DNA from: VAZQ01 sp963821505 | Lineage (GTDB): Bacteria > Pseudomonadota > Alphaproteobacteria > Rhizobiales > Xanthobacteraceae | Direction of reading: 5' to 3' | DNA: 64,000 nt | Assembly (NCBI GenBank): GCA_963821505.1 | Contig: CAWGEH010000008.1 | Location: 124,001-188,000, forward strand | Shown here: piece by piece, positions 43,961 through 56,616 of the stretch | Layout of the letters: the number at the start of each line of letters is the position of its first letter | How positions within the stretch are numbered: the stretch's first letter is position 1 | Notes under the pieces: model-generated | Told to the model about the DNA's origin: nothing | Seen by the model: only the letters and a program-made list of their open reading frames with translations | Databases searched by the model: none | Position numbers and translations under genes: made by a program

Positions 43961-45727
43961 ATGCTGGCAAAAACGGAAACGGAATCCGTCGCGACGACCG
44001 TAGACCATTGGCTCGCGCAGTTCGAACGGGCGCTCGCGCAACCTGACGACGTTCTGCTCAAGACCCTGTTTCATGCCGACAGCCATTGGCGCGATGTGCT
44101 GGCGCTGACCTGGCACATCAGAACGGTCAGCGGCCTCGACGCGATCGTGAAAGAGCTGAAGGCGCATGTCGGCCGGGCCCGACCGGCCGGTTTCAGGACC
44201 GCGCCCGATCGGACCGCGCCCCGCCACGTGATGCGTGCGGGTACCAGGGCGATCGAAGCGATCTTCCAGTTTGAAACCGCTGACGGCCGCGGCAGCGGCG
44301 TCCTGCGGCTGATCCCTGATTCCCACCATCGTGACACGCTGAAAGCGTGGACGTTGCTGACATCGCTGGACGCATTGACGGGGGTTGGGGAACAGGCCGG
44401 GAGATCACGCTCCCAGGACAAGTCCTATTCGCGCGATTTTCGCGGTCCCAACTGGCTCGACCTCCGGAACGCCGCCGCCGCATACGTCGACCGCGATCCG
44501 GCGGTGCTCGTGGTCGGCGGGGGGCAGGCCGGGCTTTCGATCGCCGCCCGCCTCACGCAATTGCAGGTCGATACCCTGGTCGTCGACCGTGAAGCGCGCA
44601 TCGGCGACAACTGGCGCAAGCGTTATCACGCGCTGGTCCTGCACAATCAGGTGCATGCCAATCACCTTCCCTATATGCGTTTTCCGCCGACCTGGCCGAC
44701 CTACATTCCCAAGGACAAGCTTGCCGCCTGGCTCGAGGCCTACGTGGAAAGCATGGAGCTCAATTGTTGGACCGGCACCGAATTCGAGGGCGGCACCTAC
44801 GACGAAGGGGAGGGAAGATGGTCCGTTACGCTGCGTCGGGCCGACGGCATGAAGCGGCAGATGCACCCGCGGCACGTCGTCATGGCCACCGGAGTGAGCG
44901 GCATTCCGAGCCTTCCGGATATTCCGACATTGCGCAACTTCAGCGGCACCATTCTGCACTCCAGCCAGTACGAAGACGGCGAAGCGTGGAAGGGCAGGAG
45001 AGCCCTTGTCATCGGCTCCGGCACCAGCGGCCATGACATTGCGCAGGACCTGTACTCGAGCGGCGCAAAGGTCACGCTCGTTCAGCGCAGTTCGACCATG
45101 ATCGTCAATGTCGAGCCGAGCGCGCAGCTTCCATACGCGTTGTACAGCGAAGGACCTCCGCTGGAGGACTGCGATCTCATCACGACTTCCGTCCCGCTCT
45201 CAGTGCTCAGAAAAAGCCACATCCTGCTCACCGAACAAGCGAGGACTCTGGACAAGACACTTCTCGATGATTTGGAGCGCCGGGGCTTCAGGCTTGATTT
45301 CGGTGAAGACGGAACGGGGTGGCAGTTCAAGTACCTGACCCGCGGCGGCGGCTACTACTTCAATGTCGGCTGTTCCGATCTGATCGTTGCCGGCGAGATC
45401 GGGCTGGTGCAGTTCTCCGACATCGCCGGGTTCGTCGCAGCGGGAGCGTCGATGCGCAACGGCGATACCCTCGATGCCGATCTGATCGTGCTGGCGACGG
45501 GCTACAAAGGCCAGGAACATCAGGTGCGCGAATTGTTCGGCGAGGATGTCGCCGCCCGCGTCGGCCCGATCTGGGGATTCGGCGATGACCAGGAGCTGCG
45601 CAACATGTTCACGCGCACCGGGCAGCCGGGCCTCTGGTTCATCGCCGGCAGTTTTGCGCAATGCCGGATCTACTCCAAGTATCTCGGGCTGCAGATCAAG
45701 GCCTGCGAGGCAGGGCTGCTCCCCTGA
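43961..45727 (+). CDS. Flavin-containing monooxygenase with an N-terminal NTF2-like domain
   Basis: A 588-residue protein. Residues 1-150 look like a SnoaL/NTF2-type domain (VDHWLAQFERALAQPDD, FHADSHWRDVLALTWHIRT). Then follows the FMO core: FAD motif VLVVGGGQAGLSIAARL near 180, FMO-type signature NFSGTILHSSQYEDGEAW, NADPH motif ALVIGSGTSGHDIAQDL near 350, and LIVLATGYKGQEHQV. This FxGxxxHxxxY pattern marks flavin-containing (YUCCA-like) monooxygenases. The fusion is known in Actinobacteria and Proteobacteria. It is followed after 35 bp by an exported MBL-fold gene, so the two are probably co-transcribed. The substrate is unknown. Confidence 0.85.
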   Translation: MLAKTETESVATTVDHWLAQFERALAQPDDVLLKTLFHADSHWRDVLALTWHIRTVSGLDAIVKELKAHVGRARPAGFRTAPDRTAPRHVMRAGTRAIEAIFQFETADGRGSGVLRLIPDSHHRDTLKAWTLLTSLDALTGVGEQAGRSRSQDKSYSRDFRGPNWLDLRNAAAAYVDRDPAVLVVGGGQAGLSIAARLTQLQVDTLVVDREARIGDNWRKRYHALVLHNQVHANHLPYMRFPPTWPTYIPKDKLAAWLEAYVESMELNCWTGTEFEGGTYDEGEGRWSVTLRRADGMKRQMHPRHVVMATGVSGIPSLPDIPTLRNFSGTILHSSQYEDGEAWKGRRALVIGSGTSGHDIAQDLYSSGAKVTLVQRSSTMIVNVEPSAQLPYALYSEGPPLEDCDLITTSVPLSVLRKSHILLTEQARTLDKTLLDDLERRGFRLDFGEDGTGWQFKYLTRGGGYYFNVGCSDLIVAGEIGLVQFSDIAGFVAAGASMRNGDTLDADLIVLATGYKGQEHQVRELFGEDVAARVGPIWGFGDDQELRNMFTRTGQPGLWFIAGSFAQCRIYSKYLGLQIKACEAGLLP

Positions 45728-45762
45728 AGTGCGCGTCGACCGTAGGTAGGGAGGATAACGTG

Positions 45763-46782
45763 ATGAAACGGCTGTCGTTGTCGGGACTTGCGGGTGCGGG
45801 TCTTCTGATCCTCGCCGGCGCAGCACTCGCGGCGGATATCCCGGAGGCCTGCAACAGTTACCAGCCCGCCGTGACGGGCGGACCGATGCCCTCACCGGCG
45901 TCCGACACCGTCGTCATCCGGTGGCTTGGCAATGCCAATTTCGAATTCGCTTACAAGGGCAAGGTCTATCTGTTCGACGCCTATTTCGACCGTACGCCGC
46001 GGACCCATCAGGTTGGCTTCACCGCAGCGGATGTGTCCAAAGCCGAAGCGATTTTCGTATCGCACGCGCATTTCGATCATATTTCCGACATTGGCCCGGT
46101 CGCCAGACAGACCGGCGCGCCCGTCGTCGGCGCGCCGATTACGGCGGAGACCGCAAAAAAGCTCGGCGTGCCGGAAAAACAGATCGTCGTTGCCAAGGGC
46201 GGCGAAACCATGAAATTCGGCGACGCAACGGTCGAGATCGCGTTGGCGCAACATTCCACGATCCAGCCGGGCCTCACCGACATTTATGCGAGCCTCTACC
46301 AGAACGATTCGCCTCCTTACTCAGAGGAGGAGAAGAAAGAGCTTGCCCGCGTGCGGGCGCTCGGGACGTTCGACCCCAAGGTGATCACCGAAGGCACGCT
46401 TGCCTACGCCCTCGTCTTCCCCTCGGGCTTCAAGGCCGTGCTCATCGGCAGCGCAGGCCCGATCACGCCGGCGGTGCGCGCGCTCGCCGAAAAGCTCGGT
46501 CCGGTCGATGTCGCCATCGTCGCCTATCAGGTGCACGCGGTCGCTGACACGCAGATCGGCTATACGTGGCCCTTCATCGAATTGTTCAAGCCGAAGCTTT
46601 TCCTGCCGGCGCATCACGATGCGAGCCCGCCCGCCTGGGTCGATCTCGGGCTCGAGCCGCTGTTCGACAGGATACGCGCGAACATGCCGAACACGGCCTT
46701 CCTCGCACCGCTCTATCGTTCGCCGATCTGCGTCGCTGGCGCCGGCTCCGACAAGGGCAAGCTCGTGTCGTTCAAGCCCTGA
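45763..46782 (+). CDS. Exported MBL-fold metallo-hydrolase
   Basis: A 339-residue periplasmic protein. Signal peptide: MKRLSLSGLAGAGLL, hydrophobic, ALAADIPEA. The metal motif is FVSHAHFDHISDIGPV near residue 100 (HxHxDH), with further histidines in IALAQHSTIQPG and LPAHHDASPPAW. A UlaG-like WLGNANFEFAYKGKVYLFDA segment precedes the first motif. GGGAGG lies eight bases before the ATG at 45763. It probably belongs with the upstream monooxygenase; the reaction, such as lactone or ester hydrolysis, is not known. Confidence 0.83.
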   Translation: MKRLSLSGLAGAGLLILAGAALAADIPEACNSYQPAVTGGPMPSPASDTVVIRWLGNANFEFAYKGKVYLFDAYFDRTPRTHQVGFTAADVSKAEAIFVSHAHFDHISDIGPVARQTGAPVVGAPITAETAKKLGVPEKQIVVAKGGETMKFGDATVEIALAQHSTIQPGLTDIYASLYQNDSPPYSEEEKKELARVRALGTFDPKVITEGTLAYALVFPSGFKAVLIGSAGPITPAVRALAEKLGPVDVAIVAYQVHAVADTQIGYTWPFIELFKPKLFLPAHHDASPPAWVDLGLEPLFDRIRANMPNTAFLAPLYRSPICVAGAGSDKGKLVSFKP

Positions 46783-46799
46783 GCCTTGCGTTCGGGCAC

Positions 46800-46898
46800 C
46801 TACCAGAATTGGTCTTCGCTCGCGCACAGCGCGTGCGCCCCCAGCGGCCAGGCCACCGCCGCGCCGCCGAGCAGCGTGACGAACTCCCGCCGCCTCAT
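46800..46898 (-). pseudogene. Signal-peptide stub of an SBP gene (last array member)
   Basis: ATG at 46898 overlaps the stop of the next SBP gene (ATGA), exactly as at the intact junctions. It encodes only 32 residues: MRRREFVTLLGGAAVAWPLG, then AHALCASEDQFW and a TAG. The leader matches the array members but the mature protein is missing. It is best read as the 5' remnant of a deleted tandem copy; an expressed exported micro-peptide cannot be excluded. Confidence 0.8.
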
Positions 46899-47893
46899 TC
46901 GATCACCTCGTCGGCGAGCGCCAGCAGCCGATCCGGCACATTCAGGGCGAGCATCTTCGCAGTCTTGAGGTTGATCACCATCTCGAATTTGGTCGGCTGC
47001 ACGATCGGCAGGTCGGCCGGTTTTTGGCCGTTGAGAATCTCGCCGACATAGACACCGGCTTGGCGATAACCGTCCGCATAATGGGGGCCATAGCTGATGA
47101 GACCGCCGGCGGCGACGTATTCCCGTTGATAGTAGATCACCGGCATGGAATGCCGCGCCGCCAGCGCGACAAGCTGATCGCGCCGGGTACCGAAGAACGG
47201 ATCGGTGCCGACGAGGAGCGCGTCGGCATGCTCCTGCACCAGGGTCGCGAAGGCAGCATCGATGTCGCCTTCCTTGTCTGCGAAGAGCACGATCGATCGA
47301 ACGCCGAGGCCGACCGCCGCCGCCTGAAACTCCTCCGACTGGGACTTGGCCTCGGGATAATTCGGGTTGAAAAGCGCGGCGATCGTGGAAGCCTTCGGCA
47401 CTAGGTCGCGCAGCAGCCCGAACTTCTTGGCGTCGAGCACGGACGCGAGCAGGCTGACGCCGGTGACGTTGCCGCCTGGCCGGCTAAGGCTCGCAACCAG
47501 GCCGGTCCTGACAGGATCGGCCGCGCTGACAAAGACGATGGGGATTTTGGCCGTCGCGGCTTTGGCCGCTTTCGCCGGATCGATGCCGCCGGCGGCGAAA
47601 ATCACGGCGACTTGACGGTTGATCAGATCGGTCACCAGTGCCGGCAACTGGTCGTAGTGACCCTTCGCCCATCGGTATTCGATCGCCACATTCCGGCCCT
47701 CGACGAAACCGGCTTCTTTCAGACCGTCGTGAACCGCGGCGGCGAATTGTGAGAAATAGCTCGGCGACGCGCTGTGAATGAATCCGATCACTGGCATCGG
47801 CGCCTGCTGCGCGTCCGCCTGCTGCGCGTGCGTTCCGAGCGGCCACGCCGCCGCTGCGCCGCCAAGCAGAGTCATGAACTCGCGCCGCTTCAT
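46895..47893 (-). CDS. Array SBP (PF04392), member a
   Basis: A 332-residue exported binding protein, intact. The leader MKRREFMTLLGGAAAAWPLG has a twin-arginine-like RRxF motif and a THAQQ cleavage region. The PF04392 landmarks are PVIGFIHSASPSYFSQFAAA, GFVEGRNVAIEYRWAKGHYD, TAKIPIVFVSAADPVRTGLV, SLSRPGGNVTGVSLL, GGLISYGPHYADGYRQAG and QPTKFEMVINLKTAKML. ATGA overlaps join it to the frameshifted member b upstream and to a leader stub downstream. No transporter membrane genes are present. Confidence 0.9.
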   Translation of the reverse strand: MKRREFMTLLGGAAAAWPLGTHAQQADAQQAPMPVIGFIHSASPSYFSQFAAAVHDGLKEAGFVEGRNVAIEYRWAKGHYDQLPALVTDLINRQVAVIFAAGGIDPAKAAKAATAKIPIVFVSAADPVRTGLVASLSRPGGNVTGVSLLASVLDAKKFGLLRDLVPKASTIAALFNPNYPEAKSQSEEFQAAAVGLGVRSIVLFADKEGDIDAAFATLVQEHADALLVGTDPFFGTRRDQLVALAARHSMPVIYYQREYVAAGGLISYGPHYADGYRQAGVYVGEILNGQKPADLPIVQPTKFEMVINLKTAKMLALNVPDRLLALADEVIE

Positions 47894-48871
47894 TCGATCA
47901 CCTCGTCGGCGCGGGCGAGCAGCGTCGGCGGCACGTCGAGGCCGAGCGCCTTGGCGGTCTTGAGATTGAGCACCAGTTCCAGCTTGGTGGGGAACTCGAT
48001 CGGCAGATCGCCAGGCGGCACGCCGTTCAGGATTTTGTGCACATAATAGGCACCGCGGTGAAAACACGCGCGGAGATCGAACTCCATAGCTGATCAACCC
48101 GCCGTCATCGACATGTTCCCGATACCCGTAGACGGCGGGAAGCCGCGTCGCCGCGGCGAGTGATGCGATTCTTCGGCGCTCGCTGAGCAGCATCGAGGTT
48201 TGAAGCACGACCATCACGTCGATATGGTGATCGGCCAGCGCTCGAAACGCGCCGTCGAGGTCGTCCGGAGTGTGGGCATCGGCCGCGATGACCTTCGCCC
48301 CCAATTTTCGCCCCGCCGCCTCGAGCTCTTGCAACTGGGGCGGTGCTTTCGGGTCGCTCAGGTTGGCCAGAACGCCGATCCGGGCTGCCCCAGGCACGAC
48401 CTCTCGCGCAAGCTCCATCTGCTTGGCGGGCAGTCCCTCCACGTAGGGCGTAATCCCGGTCACATTGCCCCCCGGCCGCGACTCGCTCGCGACCAGCCCC
48501 AGATGCACGGCATCGGCGAGCGCGGGGGTCACGATCGGGATCGTGGCCGTTGCCGTCTTCGCCGCCACCGCGGGACCGCTGGCGGGCGCGAGGATCGCGC
48601 TGGGGCGGAGTTGGACCAACTCTTGTGCAAACGCAGGCAGTCGCTCGATGTAGCCGTCGGCGAATCGGTACACGATGTCGAAATTGCCCCCTTCGACGTA
48701 ACCATATTCCCGCATGCCCTGCAGAAACGCCTCGACGAAAACCCAGGAGGCTGTTCGCTCGCCCAGCGAAAGCCAGGCGATGAGCGGCCGCTTCGTCGAC
48801 GATTGGGCGAGCACCGCATGCGGCCAAGCCGCCGCGCCGCCGAGCAGCGCGATGAACTCGCGCCGCCTCAT
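47890..48871 (-). pseudogene. Array SBP (PF04392), member b, one-base frameshift
   Basis: An MRRREFIALLGGAAAWPHAV leader and about 260 further residues are in frame (RPLIAWLSLGERTASWVFVE, SRPGGNVTGITPYVEGLPAK). After GGLISYG the frame shifts. Removing one base near 48079 restores VDLRACFHRGAYYVHKILNG and the family C-terminus LVLNLKTAKALGLDVPP...ARADEVIE, ending at 47890. The repaired length is 326 residues. The intact downstream frame accidentally links to neighbouring genes and creates a very long false reading frame. Confidence 0.88.
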
Positions 48872-49869
48872 TCGATCACCTCGTCGGCGAGCGCCAGCAG
48901 CCGATCCGGCACGTTCAGGCCAAGCGTCTTGGCGGTCTTGAGGTTGATGACGAGCTCGAACTTGGTTGGCTGCTGGACCGGCAATTCGGCCGGCTTGGCG
49001 CCCTTGAGGATGCGATCGACGTAAGGTGCCGCGCGGCGAAACAGATCGGTTAGGTCCGTCCCATAAGACATCAGGCCACCGCTCGCCGCAAAGAACCGAT
49101 AAGCGTAAGCCGCGGGCAAGCGATACTGCTCGACCAGGGCGAGGATCTGCTCGCGATGGGCCAGGACGAAAACGTCCGGCATGACGATCAAACCGGCGCC
49201 GGGCTCGTGTGCAAGCGCCGTCATAGCCGTGTCGATTTCGGCGGCGTTGTGAACAGGCGCTGGAATCATCTTGACGTTCAGTGATGCGGCGGCGGCGTCG
49301 ACTGGGCGGAGGAAATATGATCCGCCATCGGGGGCCGTCTCCGGGTTGAACATGAGCGCGACCCGGGTGATGCCTGGCGCGACCTCCTTGAGAAGTTCCA
49401 CCAGCTTGGAGCTCATTGAAGACTCCAAGTTGGTGAATCCGGTGATGTTCCCGCCGGGCTCGGCAATGCCGGCGATGAACCCGCTGCCGACCGGATCGGA
49501 GACCTGGATGAATACGATGGGGACGGTCCGGGTCTGTTGCTTGAGCGCGGCGACCACGGGAGTGATATGGCCGACTATCAAATCGGGCTTCAGCTCGACC
49601 AACTCCCGCGCGAAGCTTCGGATCCGATCGCCGTCGCCGGCGCCCCAGCGATAGTCGATCCGGATATTGCCCCCGTCGCGCCAACCCAACTTCTGAAGCG
49701 CCTGGGTGAATGCCGACACGAACGATTGCTGTGCCGGGTCACTCTCCGCAATGCCCATCAGAACGCTGATGCGCCGCACTCGGTCGGGCTGCTGCGCCTG
49801 CGCAGCGAGCGGCCACGACGCCAGGCCGCCGAGCAGCGTGATGAACTCGCGCCGCCTCATGTCGGACAT
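48868..49869 (-). CDS. Array SBP (PF04392), member c
   Basis: A 333-residue intact member and first gene of the a-b-c sub-operon. The ATG at 49869 (SDMRRREFITLLGG) has AGAGGAA upstream. Landmarks are RISVLMGIAESDPAQQSFVS, GWRDGGNIRIDYRWGAGDGD, VPIVFIQVSDPVGSGFIAGI, AEPGGNITGFTNLESSMSSK and GGLMSYGTDLTDLFRRAAPY. Its upstream leader DNA is nearly identical to that before the partial SBP gene at 63961, implying that the two shared an ancestor promoter. The stop overlaps the start of member b. Confidence 0.9.
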   Translation of the reverse strand: MSDMRRREFITLLGGLASWPLAAQAQQPDRVRRISVLMGIAESDPAQQSFVSAFTQALQKLGWRDGGNIRIDYRWGAGDGDRIRSFARELVELKPDLIVGHITPVVAALKQQTRTVPIVFIQVSDPVGSGFIAGIAEPGGNITGFTNLESSMSSKLVELLKEVAPGITRVALMFNPETAPDGGSYFLRPVDAAAASLNVKMIPAPVHNAAEIDTAMTALAHEPGAGLIVMPDVFVLAHREQILALVEQYRLPAAYAYRFFAASGGLMSYGTDLTDLFRRAAPYVDRILKGAKPAELPVQQPTKFELVINLKTAKTLGLNVPDRLLALADEVIE

Positions 49870-49930
49870 GTGGGCTTCCTCTCCACAGTCGGTCTGCCGC
49901 GCACTCAGCCTGCCACAGAGCGGCCGGCGA

Positions 49931-49961
49931 GTCCTATGGAGGTTCTTAATCGTTCTGAATC
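49931..49961 (-). promoter_or_regulatory. Shared array element, copy before SBP c
   Basis: In the gene direction it reads GATTCAGAACGAT, 13 bases, then AGGAC. The same pattern occurs before the SBP d, RsbU-like and SBP i transcription units. It lies about 60 bp upstream of the start codon. It could be a promoter element or the operator of the locus regulator. GATT occurs twice, ten bases apart. Confidence 0.6.
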
Positions 49962-50023
49962 GAGGGGCCGCTGGTACTCCACCATGCTCCGACTGGAGGT
50001 ATGCGGCGCGCGCGACAAGCAGG

Positions 50024-50394
50024 TTACTTTCGGCCGGCGAGGACGCGCCGCAGCGTCGCGACCAGCCGATCGAATTCCACCGGCTTGGTGTCGAACTCGT
50101 CGCATCCGGCGGCGAGCGCCTTCTCGCGGAAGCCGGCCAGCGCATGCGCGGAGAGAGCGATGACCGGGATGTCGCGCGTGTCCGGGTTGCTCTTGAGGCG
50201 GCGCGTGGCCTCCCAGCCGTCGATGCCGGGCATCTCGAGATCCATCAGCACGATATCCGGCCGCTCTGTAGCGGCCATCTCGCAGCCCTTCTCGCCGTCC
50301 TCCGCGGTGAGCACCTCGAACTCGTCGAGCAGCTCGAGCCGCATTTTGAGCATGTAGACGTTGTCGTCGTTGTCTTCGATGTAGAGGACTTTGA

Positions 50395-50398
<4 letters not shown>
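50024..50398 (-). CDS. Stand-alone response-regulator receiver (CheY/DivK-like)
   Basis: A 124-residue single receiver domain without an output domain. It starts at a GTG that overlaps the kinase stop (GTGA). It has the acidic pocket in VLYIEDNDDNVYMLKMRLEL, the phospho-acceptor Asp in IVLMDLEMPGIDGW, the switch residue in VIALSAHALAGF and Lys in FDTKPVEFD. It is translationally coupled to the hybrid kinase and so probably takes phosphate from its receivers or competes with them. It may pass the signal to the winged-helix regulator or the PP2C protein of the locus. Confidence 0.92.
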
Positions 50399-54213
<3,815 letters not shown>

Positions 54214-54271
54214 CCTCTCCACTGTAGCAAGGCCGGCTCGGATTGTATCCCGCACCGGGATGCGTTGGCGC

Positions 54272-55267
54272 TCATTCGATCACCCGGTCGGCGCGTGCGA
54301 CCAGCGTCGGCGCAAGCTCGAGACCGAGCGTCTTCGCGGTCTGCAGATAGATGACCAGCTCGAATACCACAGGCGGCTCGACTGGCAGGTCGCCGGGCTT
54401 GGCGCCCTTGAGAATGCGGTCGACATAGATTGCGCCGCGCCGGTAGATCGCCGGCAGGCTCGGTCCATAAGACATGAGGCCGCCGGCGTTCACGTAGTCG
54501 GAATACTGCGAAAAGATCGCGAGCGCGTGGCCGGCGGCCAGTTGCAGGACCGTCGCCTGCTGGCTCGCCATCACCGGATCGTCGATCACCATGACCGCCG
54601 CAACGCGCGCGGCCACCGCGGACGCGAAGGCGGCCTGCAGCGCGCTCGGGTCCGACACCCCGATGTCTTCCAGCTCCAGGCCGACTTGGCCTTTCGAGCG
54701 CTCCATTTCGCGAAATACCAGGGCCGCGCCCTGGCTGGGCCGGTTCCACAGCACAGCTATGCGCACCGCATCCGGCAGGACTTCCTTGATCAATGCCAAT
54801 CTTTTTCCGGTCAAATCCGAAGCGATGCTGCTGAGCCCGGTGACGTTCGCACCGGGTCGCGCGAGGTTCGGGACGATCCCGAGCCCGACCGGATCGGGCA
54901 CCTGTATGAAGACCACCGGGATCGTGCTGGTCGCCTCCTTGGCCGCGAGAGCGGGCCGCGCCGGGCTGGCCACGATCAAGTCGACGCCCAAACCGACGAG
55001 TTCGGCGGCGAGGCGTGGGAGCGCTTCAAGGCTGCCTTCGGAGAATCGCCACTCCACGGCGAGGTTTGAGCCCTCCACCCAGCCGAGCTCGCGCAGGCCC
55101 TGCTGGAACTCCCGGAACGTGGGGGTCGGGTGCGCGCCGGCGGAGCCCTGGGACAGCACCCCCAGCCGGCGGACCTTCGTCGGCGATTGTGCGCGCGTCG
55201 TAACGGACCAAAGCCCCGATGACGCCGCCGCGCCGCCGAGAAGACTGATAAATTCACGCCGCCTCAC
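54272..55267 (-). CDS. Array SBP (PF04392), member d
   Basis: A 331-residue intact member and first gene of the d-kinase-receiver unit. It starts GTG-RRREFISLLGGAAASSGLWSV, with a TTRAQ cleavage region. Landmarks are GWVEGSNLAVEWRFSEGSLE, STIPVVFIQVPDPVGLGIVP, ARPGANVTGLSSI, GGLMSYGPSLPAIYRRGAIY and the C-terminus APTLVARADRVIE. It is the SBP closest to the kinase, and their co-directional layout with a 58-bp spacer suggests co-expression. The bases before its start (a short VVE-stop frame) look like the tail of a lost upstream SBP. Confidence 0.9.
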   Translation of the reverse strand: MRRREFISLLGGAAASSGLWSVTTRAQSPTKVRRLGVLSQGSAGAHPTPTFREFQQGLRELGWVEGSNLAVEWRFSEGSLEALPRLAAELVGLGVDLIVASPARPALAAKEATSTIPVVFIQVPDPVGLGIVPNLARPGANVTGLSSIASDLTGKRLALIKEVLPDAVRIAVLWNRPSQGAALVFREMERSKGQVGLELEDIGVSDPSALQAAFASAVAARVAAVMVIDDPVMASQQATVLQLAAGHALAIFSQYSDYVNAGGLMSYGPSLPAIYRRGAIYVDRILKGAKPGDLPVEPPVVFELVIYLQTAKTLGLELAPTLVARADRVIE

Positions 55268-55370
55268 TCGACCACCCTGATGTCCAGCCTCGCGTCAACG
55301 CCAAGTTCCGCGCCGCACGTCGCGGCCGGGCCGTCCCTCTCCCCTGGTATGGGGATAGGACGCCTGCCAA

Positions 55371-55402
55371 GTCCTTGGGATAGATCTGAATCGTTCTAAA
55401 TC
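55371..55402 (-). promoter_or_regulatory. Shared array element, copy before SBP d
   Basis: In the gene direction it reads GATTTAGAACGATTCAG, then AGGAC 14 bases after the AGAACGAT core. It lies about 105 bp before the GTG start of member d. Apart from this element and a vestigial SBP start at 55627, the gap from 55268 to 55623 shows nothing recognisable. Confidence 0.6.
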
Positions 55403-55444
55403 GGCTTAATTCGGCGGGCCGGGTCTGCCGCGGCGCTCGCGGCG

Positions 55445-55627
55445 TCAGCCCAGGCCAACCGCCAGCCGGCGACTATTCTCAGCCATGCCCAACTCGACAG
55501 GAGCACCTGCGTACACTCCGGCCGTCCTCGGGGTGAGACGCAGAATGGGATACGGAGCTGCGGCTCCCCGCTCCGGTTCGAATTTGCGCGAATGACGAGT
55601 TCGCCGCCCGCGAGGCCGCCGCCTCAC
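55445..55627 (-). pseudogene. Vestigial SBP start overlapping the end of member e
   Basis: A GTG at 55627 overlaps the stop of member e (GTGA) and is followed by AGGCGGCGG, the array junction. The sequence then diverges: it encodes MRRRPRGRRTRHSRKFEP and other composition unlike any leader, to a stop at 55445. A degraded GCGAACTCGTCAT, reminiscent of the usual GCGAATTCATCAC, remains. It is probably scrambled remains of another tandem copy, not a gene. Confidence 0.45.
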
Positions 55628-56616
55628 TCGATCACCTCGTCGGCGAGGGCCAGTAGCGTCGGCGGAAGCGTGAGACCCAGCGCTTTGGCGGTTTTGAGAT
55701 TGATGACGAACTCGAACTTGGTCGGCTGCTGGACCGGAAGACCGGCCGGATGCGCGCCCTTGAGGATGCGGTCGATGTATGACGCCGATCGCCGGAAGAT
55801 ATCGGCCGTGTCAGGTCCGTACGACATCAGTCCGCCTTCGACGACGAACTGCCGGTAGACCGATATCGACGGCAGCGCGCTTTGTCCGGCGAGCTGCGCG
55901 ATGTTCTTGATATTCACGATGGTGAACGGGTCAGGGCCGACGATCACGCTCCCGCCGGGCTCGCGCGCCTGCGCGGCGACGGCGGCCCGGAGCTCATCGG
56001 CGGTTTCGACGGTGGTAGCCGCGATTTCGATCGCGAGCGATCGACGGACCGGCTCCAGCGACTTCAGAAAGTTGAAGTAGAAGGGCGCGGTCTTCGGATT
56101 GAATAGCAGCGCGGATCGGAGCGTCGACGGTGCCGCCTCCTTGAGTAGCTCCATCCATTTTCCGATCAGTTCGGGGTCGATGAAGGTGAAGCCGGTGACG
56201 TTGCCGCCTGGATGCGACAGGCTGGCCACAAATCCGAGGCCGACCGGATCGTTGACCAGGGCACACACGATGGGAATGGAAGCGGTGATTTTCTTCAGCG
56301 CGGCGACGACCGGCGTGCTGTTGGCGAGGATCACGTCCGGATTTTGCGCCACCAGTTCCTCTGCATACCGGTTGATGCGGGCGATCTGACCATCGGCCCA
56401 CCGATACTCGATCCGGACGTTTTGGCCATCGATCCAGCCGAGCTGCAGGAGGCCTTCGCGAAATGCCGCGATGCGCAGTTGGCTGTCCGGATCGTGTTCG
56501 GCGACCGTCATCAGCACGCCGACCCGCCGGATCCGATTCGGCTGTTGCGCGCGCGCCGCGGGCGGCTACGCGATCGCCGCGCCTCCCAGCAGCGTGATGA
56601 AGTCCCGCCGCCTCAT
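55624..56616 (-). pseudogene. Array SBP (PF04392), member e, amber codon in the signal peptide
   Basis: One frame runs from the ATG at 56616 (MRRRDFITLLGGAAIA) through a TAG at 56568-56566 and continues, in the same frame, PPAARAQQPNRIRRVGVLMT to the normal C-terminus at 55624. In the siblings this position is Trp (AAAWPLAARAQQ), so TGG has become TAG by one transition. The remaining 313 residues are intact, with NPDVILANSTPVV, SHPGGNVTGFTFID and GGLMSYGPDTADIFRRSASY. An ATG soon after the stop could restart translation, but without a signal peptide. Confidence 0.9.

Noticed and set aside
46895..49684. A 929-codon open frame on the minus strand
   Set aside because: It is an artefact: it joins an out-of-frame part of SBP c, the body of frameshifted SBP b and the whole of SBP a. 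Each has its own leader and start.
56566..56568. Pyrrolysine or programmed read-through at the amber codon of SBP e
   Set aside because: No pyrrolysine genes or other special context is visible, and siblings have Trp, so a simple point mutation or base error is more likely.
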